DNA of 13,637 nucleotides from Candidatus Aenigmatarchaeum sp. GTDB taxonomy: Archaea; Nanobdellota; Nanobdellia; Pacearchaeales; GW2011-AR1. The notes under the pieces were generated by a model. It saw only the letters and a program-made list of their open reading frames with translations. It was not told where the DNA came from and did no database searches. The stretch lies in contig DYHK01000006.1 in the NCBI GenBank assembly GCA_020724205.1, positions 1 to 13,637 of the forward strand. Reading direction: 5' to 3'. This document shows positions 13,057 to 13,637 of this stretch, in pieces (positions within the stretch are counted from its first letter, which is position 1; every line of letters begins with the position of its first letter). The position numbers and the translations under genes were made by a program.

Positions 13057-13471
13057 TTTTTCTCATCTCCATTTGATTTTCTTCACTATCTTCATCATTA
13101 AGTATAAGTATAGACAGCAGAACAATAAGAACTCCTGCTATTACTGAAATTAGCCAAGATAAACCCCCTAACTGTGCTGCTTTTACCTTTATTATTATAA
13201 AACCTGCTATTCCTAGTAAGAAAATAAGGAAATAGTCCTTATAATCTGGTTTTTTTGATTGAACTATTGAGTGTTCTGAAAATAAATCCAAGACTCCTAA
13301 AATTATCACTAAAACTAATAAGTAGTTTAAATTAAGATATGAAGAAACAAATCCCTTCCATATCTGCTCTGCAAGCAATAATACCAAGTATGTAATTAAA
13401 ATTGTCTGGAATATATGGCTTACTAGTGAGGCTTTATGACCCTTTATTAGAGGCTTGTTTAGTATTCCCAT
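13049..13471 (-). CDS. Four-helix membrane protein
   Basis: A 140-aa protein with four hydrophobic segments (about 15-37, 47-65, 78-98 and 103-124) and a polar, acidic C-terminus (DEDSEENQMEMRKND). I do not recognise the family. It is directly coupled to the DUF1616 gene by an eight-base overlap, so the two products may form a complex. No other start lies between an in-frame stop upstream and the ATG at 13471. A TATA-like box lies at 13506-13515, giving a leader of about a dozen bases. Confidence 0.6.
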   Translation of the reverse strand: MGILNKPLIKGHKASLVSHIFQTILITYLVLLLAEQIWKGFVSSYLNLNYLLVLVIILGVLDLFSEHSIVQSKKPDYKDYFLIFLLGIAGFIIIKVKAAQLGGLSWLISVIAGVLIVLLSILILNDEDSEENQMEMRKND

Positions 13472-13505
13472 TTTAACCGAATGTTAATATTAATCCATAT
13501 TAGAG

Positions 13506-13515
13506 GTATTTAAAG
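13506..13515 (-). promoter_or_regulatory. Probable TATA box of the four-helix/DUF1616 operon
   Basis: CTTTAAATAC on the minus strand, at -35 to -44 from the ATG at 13471, so this transcript should carry a short leader. Confidence 0.4.
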
Positions 13516-13552
13516 CTTAGGTCTAGTCTTTAAAAGTCCTGGAACTAATTTT

Positions 13553-13637
13553 TAATATCACTAAAATCCATAAGTTATATACTAGTAATAATCTATTAAA
13601 TTATATAAAATAAACTTTTAATCAGCAACATTTATAG
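13553..13637 (+). repeat. 85-bp dispersed repeat, copy 2 (cut by the window end)
   Basis: This is the second copy of the repeat at 5621-5705, in the same orientation, with three substitutions. The window ends inside it. It lies 5' of the minus-strand operon that starts at 13471. Confidence 0.85.

Noticed and set aside
5706..13552. Composite mobile element bounded by the two 85-bp repeats
   Set aside because: The enclosed genes include ordinary envelope and salvage genes, there is no transposase or integrase, and no target duplication is seen; the repeats are better read as dispersed copies.
1..13637. tRNA, rRNA or CRISPR array
   Set aside because: All gaps over 100 bases were read on both strands; no T-loop motif, no rRNA-like stretch and no regularly spaced repeats were found.

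Overview
This window looks like a piece of an AT-rich archaeal genome, most likely a DPANN lineage of the Pacearchaeota/Woesearchaeota type. The reasons are: very small, tightly packed genes on both strands; A/T-rich TATA-like boxes (TTTTTAAG, TTTAAA) that begin almost exactly 30 bases before many ATG codons, so most first genes appear leaderless; Shine-Dalgarno sites mainly in front of genes inside operons; and archaeal families such as DUF1616, a UPF0104-type membrane protein, a GT-C-like membrane protein and a ribbon-helix-helix regulator with a DPANN-type N-terminal domain. The lineage is inferred; no rRNA or other marker is present.

Layout. 1-711: the tail of a Cys-containing, probably secreted protein runs into a convergent pair (small Cys-rich protein and two-helix membrane protein). 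712-953: divergent promoter region with a C-rich tract that fits a G-quadruplex motif on the minus strand. 954-1734: a DUF2283 gene overlaps tail to tail with a basic protein that might be its toxin-like partner. 1285-4748: eight co-directional minus-strand genes, mostly 80-130 aa orphans, coupled by ATGA overlaps and internal Shine-Dalgarno sites, with promoters before the first and second genes; two are clear tandem paralogues. 4841-7316: more short orphans on both strands, a holin-like membrane protein, and a ribbon-helix-helix regulator whose promoter is flanked by a perfect 12-bp direct repeat. 7360-8224: an orphan gene overlapping a nucleoside 2-deoxyribosyltransferase-like gene.

8438-12538: a surface or glycosylation operon. 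It holds a UPF0104/LPG-synthase-type membrane protein broken by one extra A in a short A run, a GT-C-like membrane glycosyltransferase, and a large one-helix surface protein with nine N-glycosylation sequons. 12658-13471: a convergent pair, a short DUF1616 membrane protein and a four-helix membrane protein. 

An 85-bp intergenic repeat occurs at 5621-5705 and again at the very end of the window (13553-13637), with 3 mismatches; the sequence stops inside it, which suggests a dispersed repeat that broke the assembly. No tRNA, rRNA, CRISPR array, transposase, integrase or viral hallmark gene was seen. The most unusual part is the 1.3-7.3 kb cluster of short, partly paralogous orphan proteins; its function cannot be told from the sequence.
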